Positions 9,479-17,773 of a DNA stretch of 64,000 bases are shown piece after piece (position 1 is the stretch's first letter; every line of letters starts with the position of its first letter). The stretch covers positions 4,232,501 through 4,296,500 of the forward strand of contig NZ_CP133111.1 of assembly GCF_033001325.1 (NCBI RefSeq), given 5' to 3'. The position numbers were made by a program, and so were the translations under genes. The notes beneath the pieces were generated by a model. It was given only the letters and a program-made list of their open reading frames with translations, was not told where the DNA came from and made no database searches. This DNA is from Rhodopseudomonas sp. BAL398. GTDB taxonomy: Bacteria > Pseudomonadota > Alphaproteobacteria > Rhizobiales > Xanthobacteraceae.

Positions 9479-10234
9479 TGGGTGAGCTGCCGAGGGGAAA
9501 CAGCCCGGGTCGGACAGGGTGGCAAAACAGCTGTGCGGGATTCTGGATCCGTCGGAGCGCAACGGGCTCATGCGAGGGGTCGGTCGCCGCCGGTGAAGGG
9601 AGCCCTGGAATCGGGAGAGAGTCTTTGCTCTGGATCAAAAATCCGGGGTCGTGCGCGGGAACGCGAAATGGTTCCGTCCGCGCGGTCGCCAAAGCCTGCG
9701 ACAGTTCGGCGCGGCTGCTACACAGGACAATTCTACCAGCTCGTGTGCCGCGCTGCTCCGGGGTGGCGAGTCGGATCTGACGGGTGCTGCGGCGACGCCT
9801 GCGGCAACTGGTATCTAGGTAGTAGAGGCGCCAGTTGGTAGTTGGCAACCGCTCCCCGGTCGATTGGTAGCAACGGATGGTGGGCTGCTCGTCTTTGTTT
9901 TGAATCAAACGAAGAGGCCGTTTACCAAGTATATTTACAGGGGTGCGAATCAGCGCAAAACTGAATCTGGGAATCGCACCAGGTTGAGCAACAGCCACGT
10001 TTAAACAAATGCTTAGGCGGGTTTTTGGCTTACCGGTGATTCGCGGTTCAAGGGGACGAATATGGTTCGTCGCCGATGCGCCGTTCGCGATTGTGGCGTG
10101 ATGCGTATTCCGGGCTCACCGAACGGATTTTGGGCCGGAAATAATCTTTTCGTTAACCGTAAATAGTTAAGCGTCAGTGACGCTATTCACCTTAGGGGGC
10201 AAGCCGCCCTTATGAAGAAAGCTGGAGAACTACG
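9479..10234. other. Gene-free stretch of about 750 bases
   Basis: No convincing gene covers this divergent interval. It contains two similar tracts (AACTGGTATC near 9809 and CAGTTGGTAGTTGG near 9832), an AT-richer zone from about 9890 to 10020, a 34-codon frame with an RBS at 10062-10166 (weak candidate), and a perfect 15-base palindrome at 10170-10184. It must hold the promoters of both the cobalamin-binding regulator and the HAMP gene. Confidence 0.5.
10170..10184. promoter_or_regulatory. Palindromic operator candidate upstream of HAMP gene
   Basis: AGCGTCA G TGACGCT is a perfect 7+1+7 inverted repeat 50 bases before the HAMP-protein start, inside an AT-richer promoter-like stretch. The cognate regulator is unknown. 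Confidence 0.4.
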
Positions 10235-11017
10235 ATGCAGTTCGATCTCTCAAATCGCAGTCTAGCCCAGAAGATCTCGATTCTGGTGTTGGGAATAACC
10301 TTGGTCGTATCACTTGCGATCGGTGGCGTCGGCCAGCTGGTGCTGCAGAACGTCGCCGCCAACCAGGCCAAACATACCAGCAGCGTGGCCTCGCTGGATC
10401 GCCTGATTGGCCAGGGAGGCGCGATGCTGTCGCCAGTCCGGGCGGCTGACGGCCGGATTGTTGGTATGCTGGTGATGCAACAGGATGCCGGTGCGGCGGT
10501 CATTCCGGCATCGTTCGATGGTCAGGGCCTGGTGGTGAAGGCCGCCGAAACCGTGGTCGCTCCCGAGGCAGATTACGCGCTCGGCGCCGCCCATGTGATG
10601 TTGCTGTTGGCCGGGATCGCGGTGTTCGCGGTGGTGGCGTTGGTTGGAACCCGGATCAGCCGCGGCCTGCTGGCGCCGCTGGGCGAACTCGAAAAGGATA
10701 TTGATCGGCTCGCGCAGGGCGATACCAGCGTGCGGATCCACGCCACGAACCGCACCGACGAGATCGGCCGGATCGCCCGCTCGGTCGCCAAGATCCAGGA
10801 GTCGCTGGTTGAACTGGCGCGCCTGAAGACCCAGAGGGTGGTCGCGGGCGGCACCAACCTGATGAATAATCTCAAGGAGCTGTGGGGCGACCTCAAAGGT
10901 GCGGTCCGCAATGCCAAGGAAATGATTGCCTCCGATGGTCAGACCATCGGCCAAAACCTAGCGCAGATGTGGCGAAACTGGCTGCATACCGGGTTGGGCA
11001 TCCCCAGTAGAGCCTGA
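10235..11017 (+). CDS. HAMP-domain membrane protein without output domain
   Basis: A 260-residue inner-membrane protein. A first membrane segment (about residues 13-35, ISILVLGITLVVSLAIGG) is followed by a small periplasmic part of about 80 residues, a second membrane segment (about 118-143) and a HAMP linker (LGELEKDIDRLAQGD ... RTDEIGRIARSV). After the HAMP there is only a helical tail of about 65 residues: no kinase, cyclase or chemoreceptor domain. It may pass a signal through a partner or be a cut-down sensor. The ATG is preceded by CTGGAGAAC. A tandem repeat and terminator follow. Confidence 0.7.
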   Translation: MQFDLSNRSLAQKISILVLGITLVVSLAIGGVGQLVLQNVAANQAKHTSSVASLDRLIGQGGAMLSPVRAADGRIVGMLVMQQDAGAAVIPASFDGQGLVVKAAETVVAPEADYALGAAHVMLLLAGIAVFAVVALVGTRISRGLLAPLGELEKDIDRLAQGDTSVRIHATNRTDEIGRIARSVAKIQESLVELARLKTQRVVAGGTNLMNNLKELWGDLKGAVRNAKEMIASDGQTIGQNLAQMWRNWLHTGLGIPSRA

Positions 11018-11111
11018 GGCCGGGCCGCGGCCGGGATTGGACCCCAAAATAGCGTGCCTCCTGATCTTCAAGGAGGCCCGCAATCGCCATCGCAATACCG
11101 AGGCGACGAAA

Positions 11112-11159
11112 ACACCAAGACAACGAAACACCAAGACAACGAAACACCAAGACAACGAA
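11112..11159. repeat. Three exact 16-base tandem repeats
   Basis: ACACCAAGACAACGAA is present three times head to tail without change. It sits between the HAMP gene and a terminator hairpin and is not a CRISPR because there are no spacers. Confidence 0.9.
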
Positions 11160-11187
11160 AAGCCCGCGATCATCGCGGGCTTTTTTG
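11158..11187 (+). terminator. Rho-independent terminator after HAMP gene
   Basis: AAGCCCGCGAT/ATCGCGGGCTT forms a strong stem followed by TTTTTT, 140 bases after the HAMP-gene stop. Confidence 0.85.
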
Positions 11188-11254
11188 TGTTCATCGTCGA
11201 TTTCAGTTTTGTCGTCCGACCATCGTCGGGCAATTGCCAAGAATTGAGAAATTC

Positions 11255-11329
<75 letters not shown>

Positions 11330-11608
11330 ATCCGAGAGTTTGGCGGCGCAACGCACCGGCAACGCGCAGAGCTATGCCAAATGCCGCTGATGAATGCAAC
11401 AGTGCCTTCGGCCGATTTCATGCAATTGCCAAAAACCTCCGCGCGGGCTCCGGGAACCAGCCAAACCGGCCGCGATATCAAGGCGATGCAGCCAGGAGGC
11501 GGAATTGGCCGGAGGGCCCGCGGGGATTGCAAATCCGGCTTTCGAGCGCCACTTAGGTCACGGGCCGTGCTACAACGGCGTTTTACCGGCATATTAGGCG
11601 AGGATCAC

Positions 11609-12526
11609 GTGACGATATTGGAGCAGGGCGGCGCCGCAGCGCCACAGCCGAGCGATCTGATCAAGGACACGACGACGCAGAGCTTCGTCCAGGACGTGAT
11701 CGAGGAATCCAAACGCCAGCCGGTGTTGATCGATTTCTGGGCGCCATGGTGCGGGCCCTGCAAGCAGCTGACGCCGCTGCTGGAGAAGGCCGTTCGCAAC
11801 GCCAAGGGCAAGGTCCGGCTGGTCAAGATGAACATCGACGACCATCCGTCGATTCCGGGCCAGATGGGGATCCAGTCGATCCCGGCGGTGATCGCCTTCG
11901 TCAATGGCCAGCCCGCCGACGGTTTCATGGGCGCGGTGCCGGAAAGCCAGATCGCCGCCTTCATCGACAAGCTGACTGCCGGCATGCCGGGCGGCGAGCC
12001 GAGCGTCGAGGAGATTCTCAAGGAAGCAGAGGCTGTGTTCGCCGAGGGCGATCCGGCGGGCGCCGCGGCGATCTATGCCGAGGTGCTCAACGTCGATGCC
12101 GGCAGCATCCCGGCCTTGGCCGGTCTGGCGCGTTGCTATATGTCGACCGGCGCGATCGAACAGGCCAAGCAGACCTTGGCGCTGGTGCCGGAGGCCAAGC
12201 GCAGTGACGCCGCGGTGTCGGCGGTGCAGGCCAGCATCGATCTGGCCGAACAGGCCAGCGCGCTCGGCCCGGTTGCCGAGCTGGAGCAGAAGGTCGCCGC
12301 CGACCCGCTCGATCATCAGGCCCGCTTCGACCTCGCCACCGCGCTGAATGCCGCCGGCAAGCGCGCTGAGGCGACCGACCATCTGCTCGAGATCGTCAAG
12401 CGCGACCGCAAATGGGACGAGGACGGCGCCCGCAAGCAGCTGGTGCAGTTTTTCGAGGCCTGGGGGCCGACCGACGACGCCACCATCGAGGGCCGCAAGC
12501 GATTGTCGACGATCCTGTTCTCCTAG
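11609..12526 (+). CDS. Thioredoxin-TPR chaperedoxin (CnoX/YbbN-like)
   Basis: A 305-residue cytoplasmic protein with an N-terminal thioredoxin domain carrying an intact WCGPC site (residues 47-51) and a C-terminal tetratricopeptide region (residues about 130-305, LKEAEAVFAEGDPAGAAAIY and following). This is the layout of E. coli CnoX/YbbN, which protects oxidation-damaged proteins and hands them to chaperones. The GTG at 11609 follows AGGCGAGGATCAC and fits the family N-terminus; a long open extension upstream crosses the tRNA region and is rejected. The TAG stop is the first triplet of a repeat. The LON-domain gene follows in the same direction. Confidence 0.88.
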   Translation: MTILEQGGAAAPQPSDLIKDTTTQSFVQDVIEESKRQPVLIDFWAPWCGPCKQLTPLLEKAVRNAKGKVRLVKMNIDDHPSIPGQMGIQSIPAVIAFVNGQPADGFMGAVPESQIAAFIDKLTAGMPGGEPSVEEILKEAEAVFAEGDPAGAAAIYAEVLNVDAGSIPALAGLARCYMSTGAIEQAKQTLALVPEAKRSDAAVSAVQASIDLAEQASALGPVAELEQKVAADPLDHQARFDLATALNAAGKRAEATDHLLEIVKRDRKWDEDGARKQLVQFFEAWGPTDDATIEGRKRLSTILFS

Positions 12527-12575
12527 AGCGTGATCGCGAAAAGTGGATCCCGGTTTTCGGAAAAGATCATGCTCA
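12524..12575. repeat. Dispersed palindromic repeat, family A-like (diverged)
   Basis: A 52-base element: TAGAGCGTGATCGCGAAAAG, TGGATCCCGGTTTTCGG, AAAAGATCATGCTCA. Ends and layout resemble family A but the core differs. Its first three bases are the stop codon of the thioredoxin gene. Confidence 0.7.
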
Positions 12576-12618
12576 GACAACAGACCAGAGCCCGCAACCC
12601 GCAGCACCGGAACCGCTG

Positions 12619-13293
12619 ATGCCGATCAATGCCGACTATCGCGGGCCCGCTGACCTTCCCGAGGTGATTCCGGTTTTTCCGCTGCCCGGCGCGCTGCTGC
12701 TGCCGCGCGGCCAGATGCCGCTCAACATCTTCGAGCCGCGCTATCTGGCGATGGTGGATGACGCGTTGCGCGACGGCCACCGCCTGATCGGCATGATCCA
12801 GCCCGACGTGACGCATTCGCCCGACGCCGAGAAGCCGGCGCTGTTCCATGTCGGCTGCGTCGGACGCATTACCCAGCTCGCCGAGGCCGGCGATGGCCGC
12901 TACATCCTCGAGCTCACCGGCGTTGCGCGCTTCAAGGTCGCCGAGGAGCTGACCGCGATGACGCCCTATCGGCAATGCCGGGTGGATTACGCCCCCTATG
13001 TCGACGACTTCACCGCCCGCAAGGGCGAGGAGGAAGTCGACCGCGAGGCGCTGCTTGCGGTGCTGACCGATTTCCTCAAGGCCAACAATCTCAAGGTCGA
13101 TTGGGACGGCGTCGAGAGCGCGCCGAACGAGGCGCTGGTCAATGCGCTGGCGATGATGTCGCCCTATGGGGCGGCCGAAAAGCAGGCGCTGCTGGAAGCG
13201 CCCGATTTGAAGACGCGGGCCGAGATCCTGATCGCGGTGACCGAAATGGATCTGGCCAAGAAGCGCACCAGCGGCGACCCGCCGTTGCAATAG
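12619..13293 (+). CDS. LON N-terminal-domain (substrate-binding) protein
   Basis: A 224-residue protein consisting of the N-terminal substrate-recognition domain of Lon protease without ATPase or protease parts. Typical segments are VIPVFPLPGALLLPRGQMPL (about residues 14-33), NIFEPRYLAMVDDAL and the GCVGRITQ strand. Such stand-alone LON domains are common in alphaproteobacteria, often next to a thioredoxin-like gene and a UPF0434 gene as here. A role in protein quality control is inferred from domain and neighbours. The ATG at 12619 immediately precedes the domain. Confidence 0.9.
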   Translation: MPINADYRGPADLPEVIPVFPLPGALLLPRGQMPLNIFEPRYLAMVDDALRDGHRLIGMIQPDVTHSPDAEKPALFHVGCVGRITQLAEAGDGRYILELTGVARFKVAEELTAMTPYRQCRVDYAPYVDDFTARKGEEEVDREALLAVLTDFLKANNLKVDWDGVESAPNEALVNALAMMSPYGAAEKQALLEAPDLKTRAEILIAVTEMDLAKKRTSGDPPLQ

Positions 13294-13468
13294 GGATAGC
13301 GAGAATCCGAGGCCTCCCGGCGGCGGATTATTCCTTATCCGGCGTCATCGCCGGACTTGATCCGGCAATCCATCTCGGAAACAACAGGCGAGCCCGGAAC
13401 CGGGCACGAGATCAAGACGCGCGTTTCCGGTCACGCCGGCGAACGCTTCGCCAAAGCAGGACGCCACG

Positions 13469-13660
13469 ATGACGAACATGGACCGGCCCGAAGCCGTCGA
13501 CCGCAAATTGCTGGAAATCCTGGTCTGCCCGATCACCAAGGGGCCGCTGGAATTCGACGCCAGCCGCCAGGAGCTGATCTCGCGCGGCGCCAAACTGGCC
13601 TACCCGATCCGCGACGGCATCCCGATCATGCTGCCGGAAGAAGCACGCAAGCTGGACTGA
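13469..13660 (+). CDS. UPF0434/Trm112-family small protein
   Basis: A 63-residue protein with the compact Trm112-like fold: [14 protein letters not shown] (residues 14-27), [11 protein letters not shown] near the C-terminus and a final EEARKLD. Relatives (E. coli YcaR) have no firm function; eukaryotic Trm112 activates methyltransferases. Only one cysteine of the ancestral zinc site remains, as usual for UPF0434. It could start at the second ATG, three codons later. It ends the thioredoxin-LON-UPF0434 run. Confidence 0.88.
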   Translation: MTNMDRPEAVDRKLLEILVCPITKGPLEFDASRQELISRGAKLAYPIRDGIPIMLPEEARKLD

Positions 13661-13683
13661 GGAAACCGCGCACGGCTCCTCAT

Positions 13684-13805
13684 CGTGCACGGCCCCTCAT
13701 CCTGAGGAGCGCGCCGATGGCGCGCGTCTCGAAGGATGAGGGTGTAGAATATTGGCGTCCGCCTCATGGTTCGAGACGGCGCAACAGCGCCTCCTCACCA
13801 TGAGG
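13684..13805. repeat. Palindromic repeat, family F-type
   Basis: CCCCTCATCCTGAGGAGCGC, GCCGATGGCGCGCGTCTCG and an inverse arm ending CGCCTCCTCACCATGAGG. A related short copy is at 29536-29590. This and the next two repeats fill the 476 bases before the hydroxylase gene; no gene is seen there. Confidence 0.65.
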
Positions 13806-13848
13806 CTACATAGCCGCGGCCCTCACAGCGCCGCAACATCCTCAAGCG

Positions 13849-13942
13849 TCATCCCCGCGACAGCGGGGACCCAGTACGCCGCAGCCTTCGTCGTTATCAC
13901 CACCGCCCTGGAACACTGGGCCGCCCGCTTTCGCGGGTGGTG
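13849..13942. repeat. Short inverted repeat cluster
   Basis: CGTCATCCCCGCGACAGCGG and following, with a second hairpin GGGCCGCCCGCTTTCGCGGG; typical of extragenic palindromes. Confidence 0.4.
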
Positions 13943-13990
13943 ACAGGCAAGCGCGGGTCGCGGCTCACCGCACCGCGCGGGCGTGTGCTT

Positions 13991-14139
13991 ATACCAAAGG
14001 CGTTTGGTTTCGACTCATCCACGCGTCATGGCCGGGCTTGTCCCGGCCATCCACGCCTTTGATCCGGCACGACTTTCCAGGCGTGGATGCCCGGCACAAG
14101 GCCGGGCATGACGAACGAGAGGCCGTGCCCTTGGTATTA
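13991..14139. repeat. Dispersed repeat, family D, copy 1
   Basis: A 149-base element with short inverted ends (ATACCAAAGG ... CCTTGGTAT-like) and an inner pair of hairpins (CATGGCCGGGCTTGTCCCGG and GCCCGGCACAAGGCCGGGC). Other copies are at 43055-43200 and 57016-57160. Its right edge provides the stop codon of the neighbouring hydroxylase gene. Confidence 0.8.
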
Positions 14140-15357
14140 CAGCGCTTTGCCCTTGAGCAGCCGAGGGATTTCGCCGCCGAGGCCGGCGGCCTGGCGGATG
14201 AAGACTTCCTTGAGCGGCGGCAGCCGGTCGACGATGCCAAGCCCGATGTCGCGGACGTTACGCAGCAACGTCGACTTGTTGGAGAACAGCAGGTTCAGCG
14301 AATTGGTCGCCAGACCCATCGCCATGGTGTCGAAGCGGCGCCAGCGCTGGTAGTTTTCCAGCACGTCGGTCTGGCCCGGATCGATCCCGAGCCGCGCGGC
14401 GTCGACGATGGTCTGGGCCAGCGCGGCGACGTCCTTCAGCCCCATATTGAGACCCTGACCGGCGATCGGATGGATCACATGGGCGGCGTCGCCGACCAGC
14501 GCCAGGCGCTCGCCGATGAAGGATTGCGCCACGAAATAGCCGAGCGGAAACGCCTTGGGCTTATCCAGCGGCTTGACCTCGCCGAGCCGCAGCCCGAAGC
14601 GCTTTTCCAGCTCGGCGTGAAATTCATCGTCGGGCAGCGCGATCACGCGCGCCGCCTCGCTGCGGCTCTCGGTCCACACCAGCGACGAGCGGCGGCCGGT
14701 GAGCGGCAGGATCGCGAACGGGCCGGCCGGCAGAAAATGCTCCTCGGCGCAGCCCTTGTGATCGCGCTCATGGCTGACCGTGACGACGATGCCGGATTGA
14801 TCATAGTCCCAGCCATAGGTGGCGATGCCGGCGCGCTCGCGCAGCTTCGACTTGGCGCCGTCGGCTGCGACCAGCAGGCTGGCCTCGATCACGCTGCCGT
14901 CGCCCAGCGTCACCGTCGTCGCCTCGGGCCGCGATTGGTAGCTGGTCACCGGCACCGGACGCAGGTCGATCCCGGCGGCCTCGGCATGGCGGGTCAGCGC
15001 GTCGATCAAATGCCGGTTCTCGACCATATGGGCGAAGGGTTCGCCGGGCTCGACCTGGCCCGCAAAGGTCAGGAACACCGGGCGGGTGGCGTCTTCCAGC
15101 GCCGAATCGGTCACCACCATGTCGAGGATCGGCTGCGCAGTGTCGGCGACTTCGTCCCAGACGCCGAGCACGTCGAACAGCCGCCGGCAGGCGGCGACGA
15201 TCGCGGTGGCGCGCGGATCGCCAGACGGGCGCTGCGCCAGCGCCGGATCGGTAACGATGATCGGAATTTCAGGCCCGAGCCCCTGGCGCAACGCCAGCGC
15301 CAGCGCCAATCCGGCAAACGCCCCGCCTCCAATGACAATGCCTCGCTGTAGCGCCAT
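14137..15357 (-). CDS. UbiH/UbiF/VisC-family FAD-dependent hydroxylase
   Basis: A 406-residue flavoprotein monooxygenase of the family that hydroxylates the ubiquinone ring. The N-terminal FAD motif is IVIGGGAFAGLALALALRQG; the mid motif LVAADGAKSKLRE (DG) and the late GDAAHVIHPIAGQGLNMGLKD segment (about residues 280-303) complete the FAD/NADPH site. Which ring position it attacks cannot be told. The ATG at 15357 was chosen next to the FAD strand; one five codons upstream is possible. It is divergent from tesB with a 150-base gap that must hold both promoters. Confidence 0.9.
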   Translation of the reverse strand: MALQRGIVIGGGAFAGLALALALRQGLGPEIPIIVTDPALAQRPSGDPRATAIVAACRRLFDVLGVWDEVADTAQPILDMVVTDSALEDATRPVFLTFAGQVEPGEPFAHMVENRHLIDALTRHAEAAGIDLRPVPVTSYQSRPEATTVTLGDGSVIEASLLVAADGAKSKLRERAGIATYGWDYDQSGIVVTVSHERDHKGCAEEHFLPAGPFAILPLTGRRSSLVWTESRSEAARVIALPDDEFHAELEKRFGLRLGEVKPLDKPKAFPLGYFVAQSFIGERLALVGDAAHVIHPIAGQGLNMGLKDVAALAQTIVDAARLGIDPGQTDVLENYQRWRRFDTMAMGLATNSLNLLFSNKSTLLRNVRDIGLGIVDRLPPLKEVFIRQAAGLGGEIPRLLKGKAL

Positions 15358-15507
15358 GATACCGACCTTCACTCTTGCCAGCCCTCACTCTTGCAAGGCG
15401 ATCGGAGCTGGGCGAAACAGGCGGCGGAACGGCGCCGCAACATCTGCTGCCAATCTATCAGACATCGAACGTGGTGTGAAACCGCCACCGTACCGAGGGA
15501 ACCAGCC

Positions 15508-16389
15508 ATGCCGATGTCCAAGAGCCTGATCGATCTGATCGCGATCCTCGATCTTGAGCCGATCGAGGTGAACCTGTTTCGCGGCACCAGCCCGAAGACC
15601 TCGTGGCAGCGGGTGTTCGGCGGCCAGGTGATCGGGCAGGCGATGGTCGCCGGCTGCCGCACCGTCGAAGGCCGGCTACCGCATTCGATGCATTGCTATT
15701 TCATTCTGCCCGGCGATCCGTCGGTGCCGATCATCTATGAGGTGGAACGGCTGCGCGACGGCAAGAGCTACACCACCCGCCGCATCACCGCGATCCAGCA
15801 CGGCCACGCCATCTTCTCGCTGATGATGTCGTTCCATGTCGACGAGCCGACCTCGTTCGACCATCAAGACCAGATGCCGGACGTGCCGCCGCCGGAGAAG
15901 CTGAGCGCCGAGGAAATCTCCAAGCAGCCGTTCTTCAAGGAGATGCCGGATTTCATCAAACGCTATTACGAAAGCGACCGGCCGATCGAGCTGCGCCCGG
16001 TCGAGCTGTCGCGCTATTTCGGCAAGAAGATCGACGACGGCAAGATCCATGTCTGGATCCGCACCGCGGCGAAACTGCCCGACGATCCCGCGCTGCATAT
16101 GTGCGCGCTGGCCTATGCGTCGGATTTCTCGCTGCTCGACGCGGTGATGGCACGCTACGGCCGCACCTTGTTCGACAAGCGGATGATGCCGGCCAGCCTC
16201 GACCACGCGATGTGGTTTCACCGCCCGTTCCGCGCCGATGAATGGCTGCTCTACGCCCAGGATTCGCCGAGCGCGCAATCCGGCCGCGGCCTGACGAGGG
16301 GCCTGATCTTCAAGGCCGACGGCACTTTGGTGGCGTCGGTGGCGCAGGAGGGCTCGGTGCGCGAGCGCCGCGAGAACCCGGCGGAGTGA
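15508..16389 (+). CDS. tesB: Acyl-CoA thioesterase II
   Basis: TesB hydrolyses medium- and long-chain acyl-CoA to free fatty acid and CoA. The 293-residue protein has two hot-dog folds; recognisable parts are NLFRGTSPKTSWQRVFGGQV (residues 18-37), HSMHCYFILPGDPSVPI, RDGKSYTTRRI, and in the second fold ASLDHAMWFHRPFRADEWLL, whose Asp/His belong to the catalytic set. The ATG at 15508 follows GAGGGAACC and gives the family length. Confidence 0.95.
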   Translation: MPMSKSLIDLIAILDLEPIEVNLFRGTSPKTSWQRVFGGQVIGQAMVAGCRTVEGRLPHSMHCYFILPGDPSVPIIYEVERLRDGKSYTTRRITAIQHGHAIFSLMMSFHVDEPTSFDHQDQMPDVPPPEKLSAEEISKQPFFKEMPDFIKRYYESDRPIELRPVELSRYFGKKIDDGKIHVWIRTAAKLPDDPALHMCALAYASDFSLLDAVMARYGRTLFDKRMMPASLDHAMWFHRPFRADEWLLYAQDSPSAQSGRGLTRGLIFKADGTLVASVAQEGSVRERRENPAE

Positions 16390-16518
16390 GGCCGCCAGCC
16401 GGTCCGTGTCAAACCAATCACCGAGCGAATCGCCTAACCTATTGATTCCGCAAGAAGCGCGGATTGGCGATGGCTCCGTGATTTCCTCCACGCCTGATTC
16501 GATCGTCAGTTTTGAGCC

Positions 16519-17772
16519 TCACCAGATCAGTGTCGCGAGCGCCAGGATCAGCGCGGGGGGCATGACGATGGCGCCGACTTTCAGGAACTGAAGTGCGGAG
16601 ACGAGTTCCCCCTCGCGCCGCAAAGCGATTAGCCAGAGAATGGTGGCGAGCGATCCGGTGACCGACAGATTGGGACCAAGATCGACGCCGATCAGGATGG
16701 CTGCGGTGACGGTTTCCGGAAGCTGCACGCCATGATTGACGGTGGCGGCGATCAAACCGATTGGCAGATTATTGGCCAGGTTGGAGGCGACGGCGAACGA
16801 TAGTCCGGACATCCATGCGGCGCCGCCCGGTGACGATTGGGCGAGCCGTTCGAGCGCCGAGGCCAGAGCCGGCAGAAGCCCCGTCTTGTTCAAAGCCTCG
16901 ACCAGAACGAACAGCCCCGCAACGAGCGGCAGCACCGACCACGATACGCCGCGGATCACCGGCAAAGGCGACGTGCGCGTGGCTGCCAGGACAACACCAG
17001 CAGTTGCGACGCCTGCGACAAAGGTCGGCAGACCGAGATCCCGTCCGAAGGACGACGCCACGATCAACCCGGTGGCAGCCAGGCAAATGCCGGACGCTGC
17101 GAGCTTGCCTCCAAGCGACAGCGGCAGGCTCTCCTCCGGCGAGGCAACGACCACGTTCAGCGCCGATCTTTGGGTGAAACGAAGGGCGACATAGGTCGCG
17201 ACGATCGCAGCCAGCGAGGGCAGGGCGAACAAGCGTAGCCAGGCCATCAGCGGCGGCAGCTTATCGCCGTAGACGACGATATTGGCAGGGTTCGATATCG
17301 GCAGCACGAAGCTCGCCGCATTGGCGATGAATGCGCAGATATAAAGGTAGGGAAGCGGCTCGACCTTGGCGGCGCGCGTCGCCGCATAGACCGCAGGCGT
17401 CAGAACGACGGCGGTGGCATCATTCGACAGGAACACCGTCACGACGGTGCCGACGATATAGACGATGAAGAACAGTCGTCGTGCCGAATTTCGCGCGTAT
17501 CCGACGGCATGAGCTGCCAGCCAATCAAACAGACCTTCCTGCCTCGCGATCTCGGCGAGAAGCATCATGCCGATCAGGAAGAGGTAGACATCGATGCCCT
17601 TGGCGACGGCGGCCAACGCGTCGTGCCAGGATAGCAACTGCAGAATGACCAGAAGCGCGGCGCTGACGACCGCCCAGATATATTCCGGCCAACCGAAGGG
17701 GCGCAGGATCACGCCAGCCGTGCCCATGGCTACGAGGCCCCAGGCCGCAATTTGGGCAAGGCTTGCGGTCAC
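16519..17772 (-). CDS. ArsB/SLC13-type ion transporter (arsenite-pump-like)
   Basis: A 417-residue membrane protein with about 11-12 predicted helices, belonging to the ion-transporter superfamily that includes ArsB arsenite pumps and Na+/dicarboxylate carriers. The signature SNDATAVVLTPAVYAATRAA and ANAASFVLPISNPANIVVYG matches ArsB best. The GTG at 17772 lies one base after the stop of the MFS gene, so the two are translationally linked; an upstream ATG would overlap that gene by 32 bases. No arsR, arsC or arsH is present, so arsenite export is likely but not secure. Confidence 0.75.
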   Translation of the reverse strand: MTASLAQIAAWGLVAMGTAGVILRPFGWPEYIWAVVSAALLVILQLLSWHDALAAVAKGIDVYLFLIGMMLLAEIARQEGLFDWLAAHAVGYARNSARRLFFIVYIVGTVVTVFLSNDATAVVLTPAVYAATRAAKVEPLPYLYICAFIANAASFVLPISNPANIVVYGDKLPPLMAWLRLFALPSLAAIVATYVALRFTQRSALNVVVASPEESLPLSLGGKLAASGICLAATGLIVASSFGRDLGLPTFVAGVATAGVVLAATRTSPLPVIRGVSWSVLPLVAGLFVLVEALNKTGLLPALASALERLAQSSPGGAAWMSGLSFAVASNLANNLPIGLIAATVNHGVQLPETVTAAILIGVDLGPNLSVTGSLATILWLIALRREGELVSALQFLKVGAIVMPPALILALATLIW

Positions 17773-17773
17773 G

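Noticed and set aside
8958-9998. 346-codon leftward frame through the 9.5-10 kb gap
   Set aside because: It overlaps the cobalamin-binding regulator in another frame; its upstream half has no recognisable motif or RBS.
10151-10171. CtrA-box (TTAA-N7-TTAA) near the HAMP gene
   Set aside because: The two TTAA halves are 10 bases apart, not 7.
11112-11159. Possible CRISPR array
   Set aside because: Three 16-base units lie head to tail without spacers and there are no cas genes.
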